DNA of 33,486 nucleotides from Lactobacillaceae bacterium UBA5807 (GCA_002418005.1 DIDF01000001.1:1-33486); one strand, 5' to 3'. Counted from the stretch's first letter, positions 8,038 to 16,905 are shown. Notes: generated from the sequence alone by a model not told the origin. A program made the numbers and translations.

Positions 8038-8978
8038 ATGACTCTAATTTCATTAGTCGTTCCGTGCTATAACGAAGAAGCCACGGTGCCAATTTATTTT
8101 AAAACTGTCCAAAAAATCCTCAAAAATTTCAAGAAGAATACCCAGAATATCAGTGGGAATACTGGTTTATTAACGATGGATCTTCGGACAAAACTCACCA
8201 AAAACTGGAAAAACTAAATATTGAGAATCCAGATTTAGTTCATTATGTCGATTTTAGCCGAAATTTTGGGAAAGAAGCGGCACTCCTTGCTGGATTAGCT
8301 CAGGCTAAAGGTGATTATGTTTGTGTAATGGATGTCGACTTACAAGACCCACCAGAACTAATCCCCCAAATGGCTAGAGTTCTTGCGGTCAGTGACAATG
8401 ATGTTGTGGCTGCTAGACGGCTTACCCGTGAACATGAGCCTAAAATTAGATCCTTTTTCTCTAATCGCTTTTACACCGTGATGAACCATGTTTCCAAAGT
8501 AAAAATTGTTTCAGGGGTCCGCGACTTTCGAATGATGAGAAGAAACGTTGTCACCGCAATTCTCTCAATGCCAGAATACAACCGCTTTTCAAAAGGAATA
8601 TTTGATTGGATTGGTTTTAAAACAAAATATATTGATTATAATCACACAGACAGAGTTGCCGGCAAAACTCATTGGTCCTTTAAACAATTACTTTCTTATT
8701 CATTGGACGGAATTATGGATTTTTCAAACGTTCCACTGGCAACGGCCGTATGGTTTGGAATTATTTTATTAGGAGTTTCAATTGCCGGACTCTTAATTAT
8801 GGGCGCGCGAGTGATGTTTGGTGGCATTGCGATGCCTGATGCTTTACTGTACACACTTATCATCATGTTGGTAAGCGGAATTCAACTTACATGTTTAGGA
8901 ATTGTCGGCGACTATATCGGCAAAATTTACCTTGAAACAAAACAACGACCTCACTACATCATTCGGGATAAACATTAA
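8038..8978 (+). pseudogene. polyprenyl-phosphate glycosyltransferase (GT2, GtrB/CsbB-like), frameshifted
   Basis: The family makes undecaprenyl-phosphate-linked sugar on the cytoplasmic face. The ATG at 8038 has GAGAGGG 6 nt upstream and starts LISLVVPCYNEEATVP. That frame stops at 8215-8217. The rest of the enzyme (FINDGSSDKT, the DVDLQDPPE metal-binding motif, GKTHWSFKQLLSYSLDGI and two C-terminal TM helices) is in the -1 frame. The switch must lie after a TAA at 8100-8102 in that second frame and before about 8135, a stretch with A6 (8111-8116) and A5 (8122-8126) runs. One extra A would restore a normal protein of about 313 residues. Both halves are otherwise well conserved, so this is a recent mutation, a sequencing error or, less likely, recoding. 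Confidence 0.85.
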
Positions 8979-9109
8979 TAAAAGTAAATTTTTTCTTGTT
9001 TAATTTGTTCATTTAACATGAAAGTTCATTTTTGAGTTAACCTGTATAGGTGGCCTTTTAAGAAATTTAAGAGAAATACTTATTTCTGTTTTACATTTTT
9101 ATAATTTTC

Positions 9110-9148
9110 AAAAATAGTGCATTTGATATTTTCAGATTCACTATTTTT
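9110..9148. terminator. possible bidirectional hairpin between GT2 and YfhO genes
   Basis: AAAAATAGTG and CACTATTTTT form ten perfect base pairs around a 19-nt loop. The A/T flanks could end transcription in either direction. The rest of the 250-nt gap before the YfhO gene is AT-rich with no other clear element, so YfhO may have its own promoter here. Confidence 0.45.
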
Positions 9149-9229
9149 GAATTACTAAATGAATTTTAAAAATTCTATTAGCTCAATTTGTTCTCCAAAT
9201 TTTTGATTTTAATAAAGCGAGGAATCGTA

Positions 9230-11815
9230 ATGAGAAGTCAATCTTCAACTAAAGCATTACCAAAAGTACTTATATCTGGTTTACTGTCTCTGGTAATAAT
9301 TGCCTTTGTTTTTACAATCTATCGAATTACCCCATTTGGAAATCACAATCTACTGGTGAGCGATATGGGAGCTCAATACACCCCATTTTTCTCCTATCTT
9401 CATCACGTTTTTACTTCAGGAAATTTTTATGGCTTTAATTTTACTATGGGAATTGGTAGTAACGTCTTTCCAACCGTTGCTTACTATTTAATAAGTCCTT
9501 TTAACTTAATTATTTTGCTTTTCCCATTAAGCGGAATTCCGACTGCTTTATCAATAATTTTAATGTTAAAGATTGCTTCAATCTCCATGACAATGAATTA
9601 TTTCCTTCAGCGTCATTTCAATACTTCAAGTTGGGGCACCATCGCCTTTTCAATTGCATTTAGCCTTTGTGGGTTTGTCTCAATAAATTTCATAAATATT
9701 ATGTGGCTAGATGCTTTGATTTGCTTGCCGATGGTTACTTTGGGGATTGATAATCTTCGCCAAAAAGGTAAACCTGGAACTCTATTTTTCTGGTTGCTAG
9801 CGGCCATTGTTACGAATTACTATATTGGCTATATGCTTGGTCTTTTTACCATCATATACGCAGTTTATTTATTAATTATTCACCATGAAGACAACCAAGG
9901 CTTTGTTCAAACTCTGAAAGCCAACTCAACTTTTATTAAAAATTGGGTAATTACAGAATTATTAACCGGAATCAGTTCTGTATTTATTCTTTTCCCTGCA
10001 TTTTTGAGCATGATGAAAACTGCAAAAAGTACAACAGCCATTTCATTTACTGATTTGACCCCTCAGTTTGGTTTAGAAGTTTTGTCACAGCTTGGATCAG
10101 GCGGTGTCGATTATCTAAATCGACTGGACCATGCTCCAGCAATCTTTGCAACCTTAGTGATGGCGCTTTTAGCAATTACTTTCTTCATTCATCCGAATGT
10201 TCAAAGAAAACAAAAAATTGGCGGGGCTTTTGTTTTAATTGTCTTGGCAGTTTCAATGACCTTTGAACCACTTGACGTTATTTGGCACATGCTCCATAGC
10301 CCAGAAGGATTTCCCTATAGATACTCATTTCTGTTCTCGTTTTTCTTGATTCTACTGGCATATTCAGCTTGGCAAAAGAACCCTAAATTGTTAAGTAACA
10401 CAAAGAAATTCCTATCTTTGGGAACTTTGGTTACATTACTCATAATTGGATCTGTTTTTAACGACGTCCTTAAAAGGATGCACATGACGACTTATCAGAG
10501 TGGTGTAATTCTTCCCGTTACCAGAGTTAGAGAAATGGCATCGCTACTGGCTTTAAATTTGGTTATTGCCTTAATTGCATTTTTTGTCGTTTTTTATACC
10601 AAAAAACAAGCAGCAATTATTTCCTTAACCGCTCTAACCATTCTAGAAGTTGGAACAAATCTTGCTTATTCCTTCCACGATGTCGCTTTTGGTAACCAAA
10701 AACATTACGCAAAAATCATTACTAAGGGAACAAATTTGTTTAAAAAGACTGGCACATACTCGACAAATAAAATTTTTAGAGTGGTCCAAACAGATACTTT
10801 ATTAAATAAAGCCTTTGGTGGGACATACGTTGGTTACAATGATCCTGAAACTTTTGCTTTTAATGGTTTAACCGATTATTCTTCGACCGTAAATAATAGC
10901 TACCGACAAATGCAAGAATCGCTTGGCCTTTACAGTAAAAATAGTCGCAGAATCAAATCAGCCGGATCAAGTGACGTTTCTAAGATGCTTTTGGGCGTTA
11001 AGTACACCCTTGATACCTCAACTAAACAAATGGCCCAAAATCCTTATTATCTAGGGCTTGGATTCCCAGTATCAAAGAATTTTAGTTCACTAAAATTATC
11101 GAAAACCAAAATTTTTGCAAATTTGGAAAATTCACTCCAGGCTTTAAAGCCATCCAAATCACCTTATCTAGTGCAACTAACAAATGTAAAAACAACTCGT
11201 TCCAACAAGAGTAAGAAGTACAAGTATCGTTTTCATATTTATAAAATTGCCAAGGTATCCGGCCCAGTATATATGAATGCCTCCGCAAAGATTGTTAAAT
11301 ATGGTTCGATTAAAATAAAAAATCGAGTGGTCAAAGATAATTCCGGAGATAAATCCAAACAGAATTTAGTGAATCTCGGAAGCTTCAAAAAAGGCCAAAC
11401 AATTGACCTGGGAATCAGTAGTAATAAAGCTTCGATAACTTCAGATGTTAATTTAGTTAGCCTAGATCAAGCTAAATTTGCTTCTCTTGTTCAATATTTA
11501 AAACCAACTTCATTTAACCCAACCCAAACAAAACAAAATGTGAGTGGCACTGTTAATAACTTATATAACCAAAAAGAGTTATATGTCAGTATCCCTTATG
11601 ACGAAGGATGGAATGCGACGATTAATAATAAAAAAGTCAAAGTTGCCAGTGGTTATGGAAGTATGATTAAATTGCCACTCCAATCCGGAACAAATCATGT
11701 TTCGCTGAAATACCGAATTCCTGGATTTGCTAGTGGATTAATTATTTCTGTTTTAGGTTTATTAGGGTTTATTGTTTTTGATTTTGAAAGCTCAAAACAT
11801 AAGCGATTAGATTAA
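9230..11815 (+). CDS. YfhO-family GT-C membrane glycosyltransferase, 861 aa
   Basis: This is a large multi-spanning protein of the YfhO family, the enzymes that move a sugar from undecaprenyl phosphate onto an extracytoplasmic polymer (teichoic acid in Bacillus and Listeria). TM1 is followed by the first-loop motif LLVSDMGAQYTPFFSYL, with the acidic residue expected of GT-C catalysis. About a dozen TM helices run to residue ~485, then comes an extracellular domain of about 330 residues (Lys-, Ser- and Asn-rich, YVSIPYDEGWNATIN) and one last TM near the C-terminus. Length fits the family. The ATG has GCGAGGA 6 nt upstream; an upstream in-frame TTG has no such site. The context with DedA and a GtrB-like enzyme supports a lipid-linked glycosylation pathway. 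Confidence 0.9.
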   Translation: MRSQSSTKALPKVLISGLLSLVIIAFVFTIYRITPFGNHNLLVSDMGAQYTPFFSYLHHVFTSGNFYGFNFTMGIGSNVFPTVAYYLISPFNLIILLFPLSGIPTALSIILMLKIASISMTMNYFLQRHFNTSSWGTIAFSIAFSLCGFVSINFINIMWLDALICLPMVTLGIDNLRQKGKPGTLFFWLLAAIVTNYYIGYMLGLFTIIYAVYLLIIHHEDNQGFVQTLKANSTFIKNWVITELLTGISSVFILFPAFLSMMKTAKSTTAISFTDLTPQFGLEVLSQLGSGGVDYLNRLDHAPAIFATLVMALLAITFFIHPNVQRKQKIGGAFVLIVLAVSMTFEPLDVIWHMLHSPEGFPYRYSFLFSFFLILLAYSAWQKNPKLLSNTKKFLSLGTLVTLLIIGSVFNDVLKRMHMTTYQSGVILPVTRVREMASLLALNLVIALIAFFVVFYTKKQAAIISLTALTILEVGTNLAYSFHDVAFGNQKHYAKIITKGTNLFKKTGTYSTNKIFRVVQTDTLLNKAFGGTYVGYNDPETFAFNGLTDYSSTVNNSYRQMQESLGLYSKNSRRIKSAGSSDVSKMLLGVKYTLDTSTKQMAQNPYYLGLGFPVSKNFSSLKLSKTKIFANLENSLQALKPSKSPYLVQLTNVKTTRSNKSKKYKYRFHIYKIAKVSGPVYMNASAKIVKYGSIKIKNRVVKDNSGDKSKQNLVNLGSFKKGQTIDLGISSNKASITSDVNLVSLDQAKFASLVQYLKPTSFNPTQTKQNVSGTVNNLYNQKELYVSIPYDEGWNATINNKKVKVASGYGSMIKLPLQSGTNHVSLKYRIPGFASGLIISVLGLLGFIVFDFESSKHKRLD

Positions 11816-11823
11816 TTCAAATT

Positions 11824-11859
11824 AAAAATAGTCGATACTCAAACGTATCGACTATTTTT
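11824..11859. terminator. bidirectional terminator between YfhO and SRAP genes
   Basis: A perfect 15-bp stem (AAAAATAGTCGATAC with its complement) has a 6-nt loop and A/T runs on both sides. It serves the convergent genes on either side; the SRAP stop codon overlaps its right arm. Confidence 0.9.
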
Positions 11860-12427
11860 ATTTGTTTATGAGTTTCCTTTGCAATAACGGCATTTCTTGA
11901 TTAATTACTTTTGAAGCATATTGATAATTTGTAAGCCAGTCTCTTATTTGATCCTTCCTCAAAATAAGGGGCATCCGATTATGAATTGGAGAGACAGAGT
12001 CATTAGGGCTGGTGGTAATTAGGATACTTCTTGATTTGTTATCAAAGTTATTAAAAAAACCGCCAATATAAAGTGGTTGTGGCTTTTCACCATAATCAAA
12101 CCAATATTTTTGCTTATTCTTACTCCACTCAAAAAAGCCACTGGTAGGATAAACACATCGACGAGTTAAAAAAGGCTGTGCAAACATTCTTTTGCTTGTA
12201 ACAGTTTCTGCTCGAGCATTTATTAACAATTGCTTTGGCTTAAAACCAGGGAATCCCCACTCCATTGAAATAACATCAATTTTATGATTTCTTACAAGCA
12301 CCAAAGCAGTCGGATCTGAGGGAAATACTTCCCCAGTTTTTGGTAAGTACCCATTTCTAGTAGCAATTTGGTAAATATCGTGAATTTCTTTATTTTTGTC
12401 AGGATCAAAACGAAAACGGCCACACAA
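11858..12427 (-). CDS. SOS response-associated peptidase (SRAP, YedK/HMCES family), 189 aa, TTG start
   Basis: SRAP proteins form a covalent thiazolidine link with abasic sites in single-stranded DNA through Cys2. The start is fixed by biology: the TTG at 12427 gives M-C-G-R-F, placing the catalytic Cys at position 2, and AAGGGGTG lies 6 nt upstream. In-frame codons further upstream would bury this Cys and are rejected. The other active-site residues are visible: N70 in LLINARAET, E100 in TSGFFEWSK and H149 in SPIHNRMPLIL. The protein is a little shorter than E. coli YedK. The terminator of the upstream gene lies only about 40 nt before the start, so expression may partly depend on read-through. 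Confidence 0.9.
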   Translation of the reverse strand: MCGRFRFDPDKNKEIHDIYQIATRNGYLPKTGEVFPSDPTALVLVRNHKIDVISMEWGFPGFKPKQLLINARAETVTSKRMFAQPFLTRRCVYPTSGFFEWSKNKQKYWFDYGEKPQPLYIGGFFNNFDNKSRSILITTSPNDSVSPIHNRMPLILRKDQIRDWLTNYQYASKVINQEMPLLQRKLINK

Positions 12428-12465
12428 AATTATCACCCCTTCAGGAATATTCACTGTAAATATAA

Positions 12466-12490
12466 CAAAAAAAGCCACCAAACGGTGACT
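12466..12490 (-). terminator. terminator of the Thr-rich secreted protein gene
   Basis: On the minus strand AGTCACC and GGTGGCT form a 7-bp stem with one G-T pair around a 4-nt loop, followed by seven T. Confidence 0.75.
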
Positions 12491-12543
12491 TTTTAAAACT
12501 TAATTATTAGTAATCACAAAAATTAATTTGAATATAATTCAAA

Positions 12544-12957
12544 TTACCAGAATACAAGTCCGCCTAAACCTAAAGCACCAAACAACAACTCCAGAGGTCC
12601 TTGAAGTGCATGACCAGTATAATGGACAGGTGTAGTTGAAGAAGATGCAGCACTTGGTGCGGCACTAGAAGATGCAGCGGGAGTTGAACTGGCAGAACTG
12701 CTTGTTGAAGTAAATTGGACAGTCTTTGGAGCAGTTGTGGTTGTTGTCGTGGTAGTTGTGGTAGTAGTCGTTGTCTTCTTGGTTGTCTTTTTAGCGGCCT
12801 TCTTAGCTTTTTTAGCTTTCTTAGTCTTTGCATTTGCCTGATATGTAGTAAGTGTTGAATTAGAAGCTGAAACCTCAGGAGCCGGACTACTAAAAGCAAA
12901 TAATGAAGCGGTACTTAAAAGTAATAATACAGAAAATAATGTTTTTCTATTCTTCAT
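12544..12957 (-). CDS. secreted Lys/Thr/Ser/Ala low-complexity protein, 137 aa
   Basis: No known family is recognised. There is an N-terminal signal peptide (MKNRKTLFSVLLLLSTASL, probable cleavage after VSA). Next come a Lys/Ala-rich basic tract (KTKKAKKAKKAAKK), a run of 14 consecutive Thr, and a Ser/Ala/Pro region. The C-terminal hydrophobic stretch (LELLFGALGLGGLVFW) ends the protein without a Lys/Arg tail and without LPxTG. The Thr run uses all four codons, so selection rather than simple slippage may keep it. The ATG at 12957 has GGGGG about 8 nt upstream. It may be a wall-spanning or glycosylated surface protein, but that is a guess from composition. Confidence 0.65.
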   Translation of the reverse strand: MKNRKTLFSVLLLLSTASLFAFSSPAPEVSASNSTLTTYQANAKTKKAKKAKKAAKKTTKKTTTTTTTTTTTTTTAPKTVQFTSTSSSASSTPAASSSAAPSAASSSTTPVHYTGHALQGPLELLFGALGLGGLVFW

Positions 12958-13065
12958 ATAAAAACCCCCATAAATTTTATGTTTATTATTCAAATGAACA
13001 TCCCCATTTTACCACCGATGGCTGTTTGACAATACAAACCTTTTAACTTTAAAAAATATTAATTT

Positions 13066-13130
13066 TAAAAAATGGTGATTCAACTCATTTACCCTAAATC
13101 AGTTTTTAGGATAAATAGGTTAAATCACCA
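13066..13130 (-). terminator. long terminator hairpin of the secreted hydrolase gene
   Basis: Read on the minus strand, TGGTGATTTAACC pairs with its near-complement GAGTTGAATCACCA through an inner CCTAAA/TTTAGG stem, followed by six T. It lies just past the hydrolase stop. Confidence 0.85.
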
Positions 13131-13137
13131 CTTTAGT

Positions 13138-14346
13138 TTAATAAGGATTGGTAGCCTTTTTAGGGACCAATGTCTTATCAACACTCTTCAAAAAGGTTTT
13201 AACATGAGTAATGTACTTATATGCAGCAAAAGGTGCACTAGCGTGACCCCCTACTTTACCCTGCAAGATCCATAGCTGTTTCTTGGACGAGGGAATATTG
13301 TTATAAATTTCTTGAGATTCCGAAGCTGGAATTAGCTGGTCGTCTTGGGTCGCAATCACTAATTCTGGCAGTTTACTATTTTTAACCAAATCCATCGGTG
13401 AAACATCACTTAAATGAAAGCCTTGGGAATTATATAAATTATCATCAAGAGAATTTAAAACTTCATCAATGTTAATAAAAGAACTAACAACCGATCCTTT
13501 AGTTTGGGAAAAATTTGAAAAAAGCTCCTTAAGGTTAGAGAAGGAACAATCTGAAATTACCGCCTTGACCGATTTAGGAAGATCAGATAATCCAGCAGCT
13601 TGATTTGCAACTGCTCCTCCCATAGATTGGCCATAAAGGACTTGTTTTGAGCCCTTGCCAGTGTATTTGTTAACCTTATTGATCCAAATTGGCCAGTCAT
13701 TTTTGTCTTTGTAGCCAAAATTAATGTAATTGCCAGCACCTTTTTCTTGGCCATTAGCCGTAACGGCCAAAACATTGTAACCTAATTCATGAAAAATCAT
13801 CAATGCAGAAGCCTTCTGTAATTGTGAGCTGGTTCGATAACCTTGCCCGACAATCACCGTAAGCTTGGAAGCTTTCTTACTCGAAGCGGGAATGAAAGTT
13901 GCTCGCCCTTTTTCACCGGGAACCGCAACCGAAGAAATAGTCCAGTTCTTCTGGGGAAGAGTTTTCATCCAGTTAATAATTTGGGGAACCATCTTTTTAT
14001 CAAATTTCTTATCTTGATTATATTCTGGCCCTAATTGAGATATTTTGCTGTCAGCCCAAGATTTTGGATTACTAGGATCTGGTGTCCCCATACTGCTTGC
14101 TAAAACAGAATTACGATCAAAGATTGCTTGGTTAGCTGCTTGTCCCAAAGCAGAAACGGATTTTGTGGATCCAAGTAAGTCCGCTAAAATGGTCTGCCAG
14201 CTATTGGAGCCTGCACTTGCACTTAATGCGGTGTATTGAGACTGCTTAATTGTTGCCCCAGAAGATGCGAATACTTGGTAAGAAAAGCCACCCATCAGTC
14301 CAATTGCTGCAACAAAGATCAATACTTTTGACCAAAATTTTTTCAT
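13138..14346 (-). CDS. secreted alpha/beta hydrolase, 402 aa
   Basis: This is an exported serine hydrolase of unknown substrate. The N-terminal hydrophobic helix (VLIFVAAIGLMGGFSYQVFA) is a signal peptide or anchor. A helical stretch of about 100 residues precedes the alpha/beta hydrolase core. The nucleophile elbow YGQSMGGAV holds S241. An acidic residue follows in VIATQDDQLIP (D335 or D336), and H368 in GGHASAPF completes the triad at the expected spacing. The layout resembles the FrsA/YqkD-like alpha/beta hydrolases of Firmicutes. The ATG has GGAGAA 6 nt upstream. It ends in a strong terminator and is monocistronic unless a short upstream ORF (14343-14396) is translated. Confidence 0.85.
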   Translation of the reverse strand: MKKFWSKVLIFVAAIGLMGGFSYQVFASSGATIKQSQYTALSASAGSNSWQTILADLLGSTKSVSALGQAANQAIFDRNSVLASSMGTPDPSNPKSWADSKISQLGPEYNQDKKFDKKMVPQIINWMKTLPQKNWTISSVAVPGEKGRATFIPASSKKASKLTVIVGQGYRTSSQLQKASALMIFHELGYNVLAVTANGQEKGAGNYINFGYKDKNDWPIWINKVNKYTGKGSKQVLYGQSMGGAVANQAAGLSDLPKSVKAVISDCSFSNLKELFSNFSQTKGSVVSSFINIDEVLNSLDDNLYNSQGFHLSDVSPMDLVKNSKLPELVIATQDDQLIPASESQEIYNNIPSSKKQLWILQGKVGGHASAPFAAYKYITHVKTFLKSVDKTLVPKKATNPY

Positions 14347-14396
14347 TTACACTTCTCCATATAAAATTCTCCATAAATTATTTTCGTTAAGAACAA
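14343..14396 (-). CDS. possible 17-codon leader ORF overlapping the hydrolase start
   Basis: A very strong GGAGGTGG site (14402-14409) sits 5 nt before a TTG. The TTG opens a 17-residue ORF whose TGA overlaps the hydrolase ATG as ATGA, the classic arrangement for translational coupling. Nothing else explains so good a ribosome binding site here. The peptide (MFLTKIIYGEFYMEKCK if the TTG is read as Met) has no known match. It could be a coincidence in a purine-rich leader. Confidence 0.3.
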   Translation of the reverse strand: MFLTKIIYGEFYMEKCK

Positions 14397-14432
14397 ATAT
14401 ACCACCTCCAACGAGATTTTAAATAACAAAAT

Positions 14433-14473
14433 CACAACAAAACCCAATTTTTTTAAAGTTAGGCTTTGTTGTG
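14433..14473. promoter_or_regulatory. inverted repeat in a divergent intergenic region
   Basis: The 300-nt gap between the hydrolase and the 101-aa gene holds a hairpin: CACAACAAAACC pairs with GGCTTTGTTGTG with one mismatch, around a T-rich loop. A second small one, CGCGAA/TTCGCG, lies near 14520-14551. The long hairpin could be an operator, an attenuator or a remnant terminator. No clear promoter boxes were found. Confidence 0.4.
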
Positions 14474-14648
14474 CTGTTTGGTTTTCTAAAGTCGAAAACC
14501 TTTAATTTTTTTAAACTCACGCGAACATTTAAACAAATTTTTGCTTCGCGGTTATTAAAATTGTTTAAGTACTATTTTCTAGGTCGTTTTAGTTTACTTT
14601 AATATTGATTCTGGATTATGTTTATTTCGAAGATGGAGGTGAAAAATA

Positions 14649-14954
14649 ATGGACTCACAACCAACTTATAATCAGATATTAAACCGCTTTATTTATGAAT
14701 CTGAAGTCTTATTTTTAGACGATACAAGATACCCCGAAAATGTAGTTACAGATGTCCAGCGAGTAATTGATCAACATTTTGTTGACGAAGTAAATTCTAA
14801 AACAAACAAAAAAATAACGGTTAAAGATGTCCGCGACATTTTGGATGAAGCTCCATTAGAAATTAAAACTGAAGCCGTCAAAAAAGCCGAAGCCGATGTG
14901 AATAATGGCTTCTTCTTAGGAATCCACAAAGAAAATGGTCAGTGGGTATATTAA
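14649..14954 (+). CDS. hypothetical acidic protein, 101 aa
   Basis: I do not recognise this protein. It starts MDSQPTYNQILNRF, is rich in Asp, Glu, Val and Lys, has no membrane segment or signal, and looks like a small soluble helical protein ending in a strand (NGFFLGIHKENGQWVY). It has a strong start: GGAGGTG lies 8 nt before the ATG. It stands alone about 120 nt upstream of pyruvate oxidase on the same strand, and no clear terminator separates them, so joint expression is possible. Confidence 0.65.
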   Translation: MDSQPTYNQILNRFIYESEVLFLDDTRYPENVVTDVQRVIDQHFVDEVNSKTNKKITVKDVRDILDEAPLEIKTEAVKKAEADVNNGFFLGIHKENGQWVY

Positions 14955-15076
14955 CTTATTAAGACTTGAATTACCACAAGATTAAAACGTCATTATTTTT
15001 GAATTTAGCTCACTTTTTTCTTAACATTACTGGCGGAAAGTAAATTGGTACCTTAATGAGAAAGAAGGATTTATTT

Positions 15077-16836
15077 ATGGCAAAAACTATTAATTCAGTC
15101 ATTGCTGCTCTTCATACATTAGAAAGTTGGGGAGTCACTCATATTTATGGAATTCCTGGTGGGACGATAAACAACATCATGTATGCCTTAAATATAGAAC
15201 AAGATAAGATTAAATATATCCACGTTCGTCATGAGGAAGTTGGCGCACTAGCTGCAGTTGCTGACACCAAGCTAACCGGCCACATTGGGGTTGCCTTTGG
15301 GTCTGCGGGACCTGGAGCAACGCATCTTTTCCAAGGAGCTTATGATGCCAAAGCCGATAAAGTTCCGGCCTTATTTATAATTGGCCAAAACCCTCAGGCT
15401 TTAATGAATCAGGATTTCTTCCAAGAATTTAATGAAGATCCATGGTTCCAAGATGCTGGAGTCTATGCTAGAACCGTGACAACCGCAGAAAGCTTACCAC
15501 ATGTTCTTGATGAAGCAATTAGAAATGCTTTTGCTAAAAATGGACCAGCTTTTGTTACTATTCCTAATGATCTAGCTAACAAAGAGATCCCAGCCGATGG
15601 CTATTACAGTGCAGCAGCTAATTTTGCTCGTCCAGTCCTTTCCGCAGCTTCCGATGATCAAGTTAAAAAAGCACTAAACTTAATTAAACAAGCCAAAAGA
15701 CCGCTTCTATACATTGGAACAGGAGCCAAAGGTGCTGCTTCTGAAATCATGGAGTTCGCTAAGAAGTTTCAAATGCCTGTGGTAACCTCAGATCTGGCCA
15801 AAGAAATTGTTCCCTACGAATTCGAATCATTATTAGGATCAGCAGCAAGGGTTGCTTCAAAGCCTGCTAACGAAGCTTTAAAAGAAACTGATTTGATTAT
15901 GTTTGTTGGTTCAAACTATCCTTTTGCAGAAGTAATGTTCAAGCCATCAGCAAAGTTCATTCAAGTCGATAACAACCCGCAAATGCTAGGTAAACGTCAT
16001 AAAACTGATGTTGCCATGTTAGCAGATGCAAAAAAGACTTTACAAAAATTCATTGATACGGGTTCTTCAACAGATCCTTCCGGTTGGTATAAATCCACGT
16101 CGAAAATGTAACAAATTGGCATGATTATCAAGATGAAATGATGAATCGAACCGAAGAGAAGCTCAGATATGAACCAGTATTTAAGGAGATCAATCGAATC
16201 TCAACTGAAGATGCGATTTACTCTGTTGACGTCGGTGATGTTACCCAAAATGCTGTTAGATTATTAAAAGTAAACGGCAAGCAAAGATGGATAACCTCAG
16301 GTTTGTTCGCTACCATGGGGGTTGGTGCTCCCGGAGCAATTGCTGCTAAATTAGACTATCCAAATCGTCAAGTATTTAACCTCGCTGGCGATGGTGCAGC
16401 TGCTATGATAATGCAGGACTTAAGCACCCAAGTCGGTTACCACTTACCAATTATCAATGTCACCTTTTCAAATGATGCTTTAGGATTTATCGAAGATGAA
16501 CAAGAAGATGATGGCCAAAAATGGTTTGGAATTAGTTTGCCGCAAACCGACTTTGCAAAAATTGCCGAGGGTCAGGGAATGACTGGAATAACAGTTTCCA
16601 AGGTTGACGAATTGGGTCCTGCTTTTGAGAAAGCTGTCGAGCTAACTAAAAAAGGTCAGCCTGTGATGATTGATGTCAAAATTACCAATGAAAGACCAAT
16701 TCCTGTTGAAAAACTCGCTTTGAATCCAGATCAATTTGATGCTAAAACAATCGCCGACTTCAAGAGGCGCTACTATGCCGAAAATTTGGAACCTTTGAGC
16801 AAATATTTAAAGGAAAATAATGTTGATCGCAGTTAA
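15077..16836 (+). pseudogene. pyruvate oxidase (TPP/FAD enzyme), interrupted by a frameshift
   Basis: It would oxidise pyruvate, phosphate and O2 to acetyl phosphate, CO2 and H2O2. The first frame carries the Pyr domain with the TPP-activating Glu in VRHEEVGALAA, the AGPGATHL motif and most of the FAD-binding middle domain, then stops at 16109-16111. The next frame (-1) continues with HVENVTNWHDYQDEMMNR and the PP domain, including the TPP motif from GDGAAAMIMQDL to NVTFSN. The switch must fall after a TAA at 16090-16092 in the second frame; one extra A in the AAA at 16091 would repair it to about 586 residues. The ATG at 15077 has GAAGGA 7 nt upstream. The second part has no ribosome binding site of its own. 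Confidence 0.9.
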
Positions 16837-16863
16837 TTAAAATGATTAATTAAATGTTTATCT

Positions 16864-16905
16864 AAAAGTGCCAAATCCAACTTGCAAACTGGATTTGGCA
16901 CTTTT
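16864..16905 (+). terminator. terminator after pyruvate oxidase
   Basis: A perfect 16-bp stem (AAAAGTGCCAAATCCA and its complement) with a 10-nt loop is followed by TTTTGTTGCCC and a T-run. Confidence 0.9.

Noticed and set aside
16091..16111. Programmed frameshifting in pyruvate oxidase
   Set aside because: There is no slippery heptamer in the right frame (TGG-TAT-AAA-TCC), and the enzyme is not known to be recoded.
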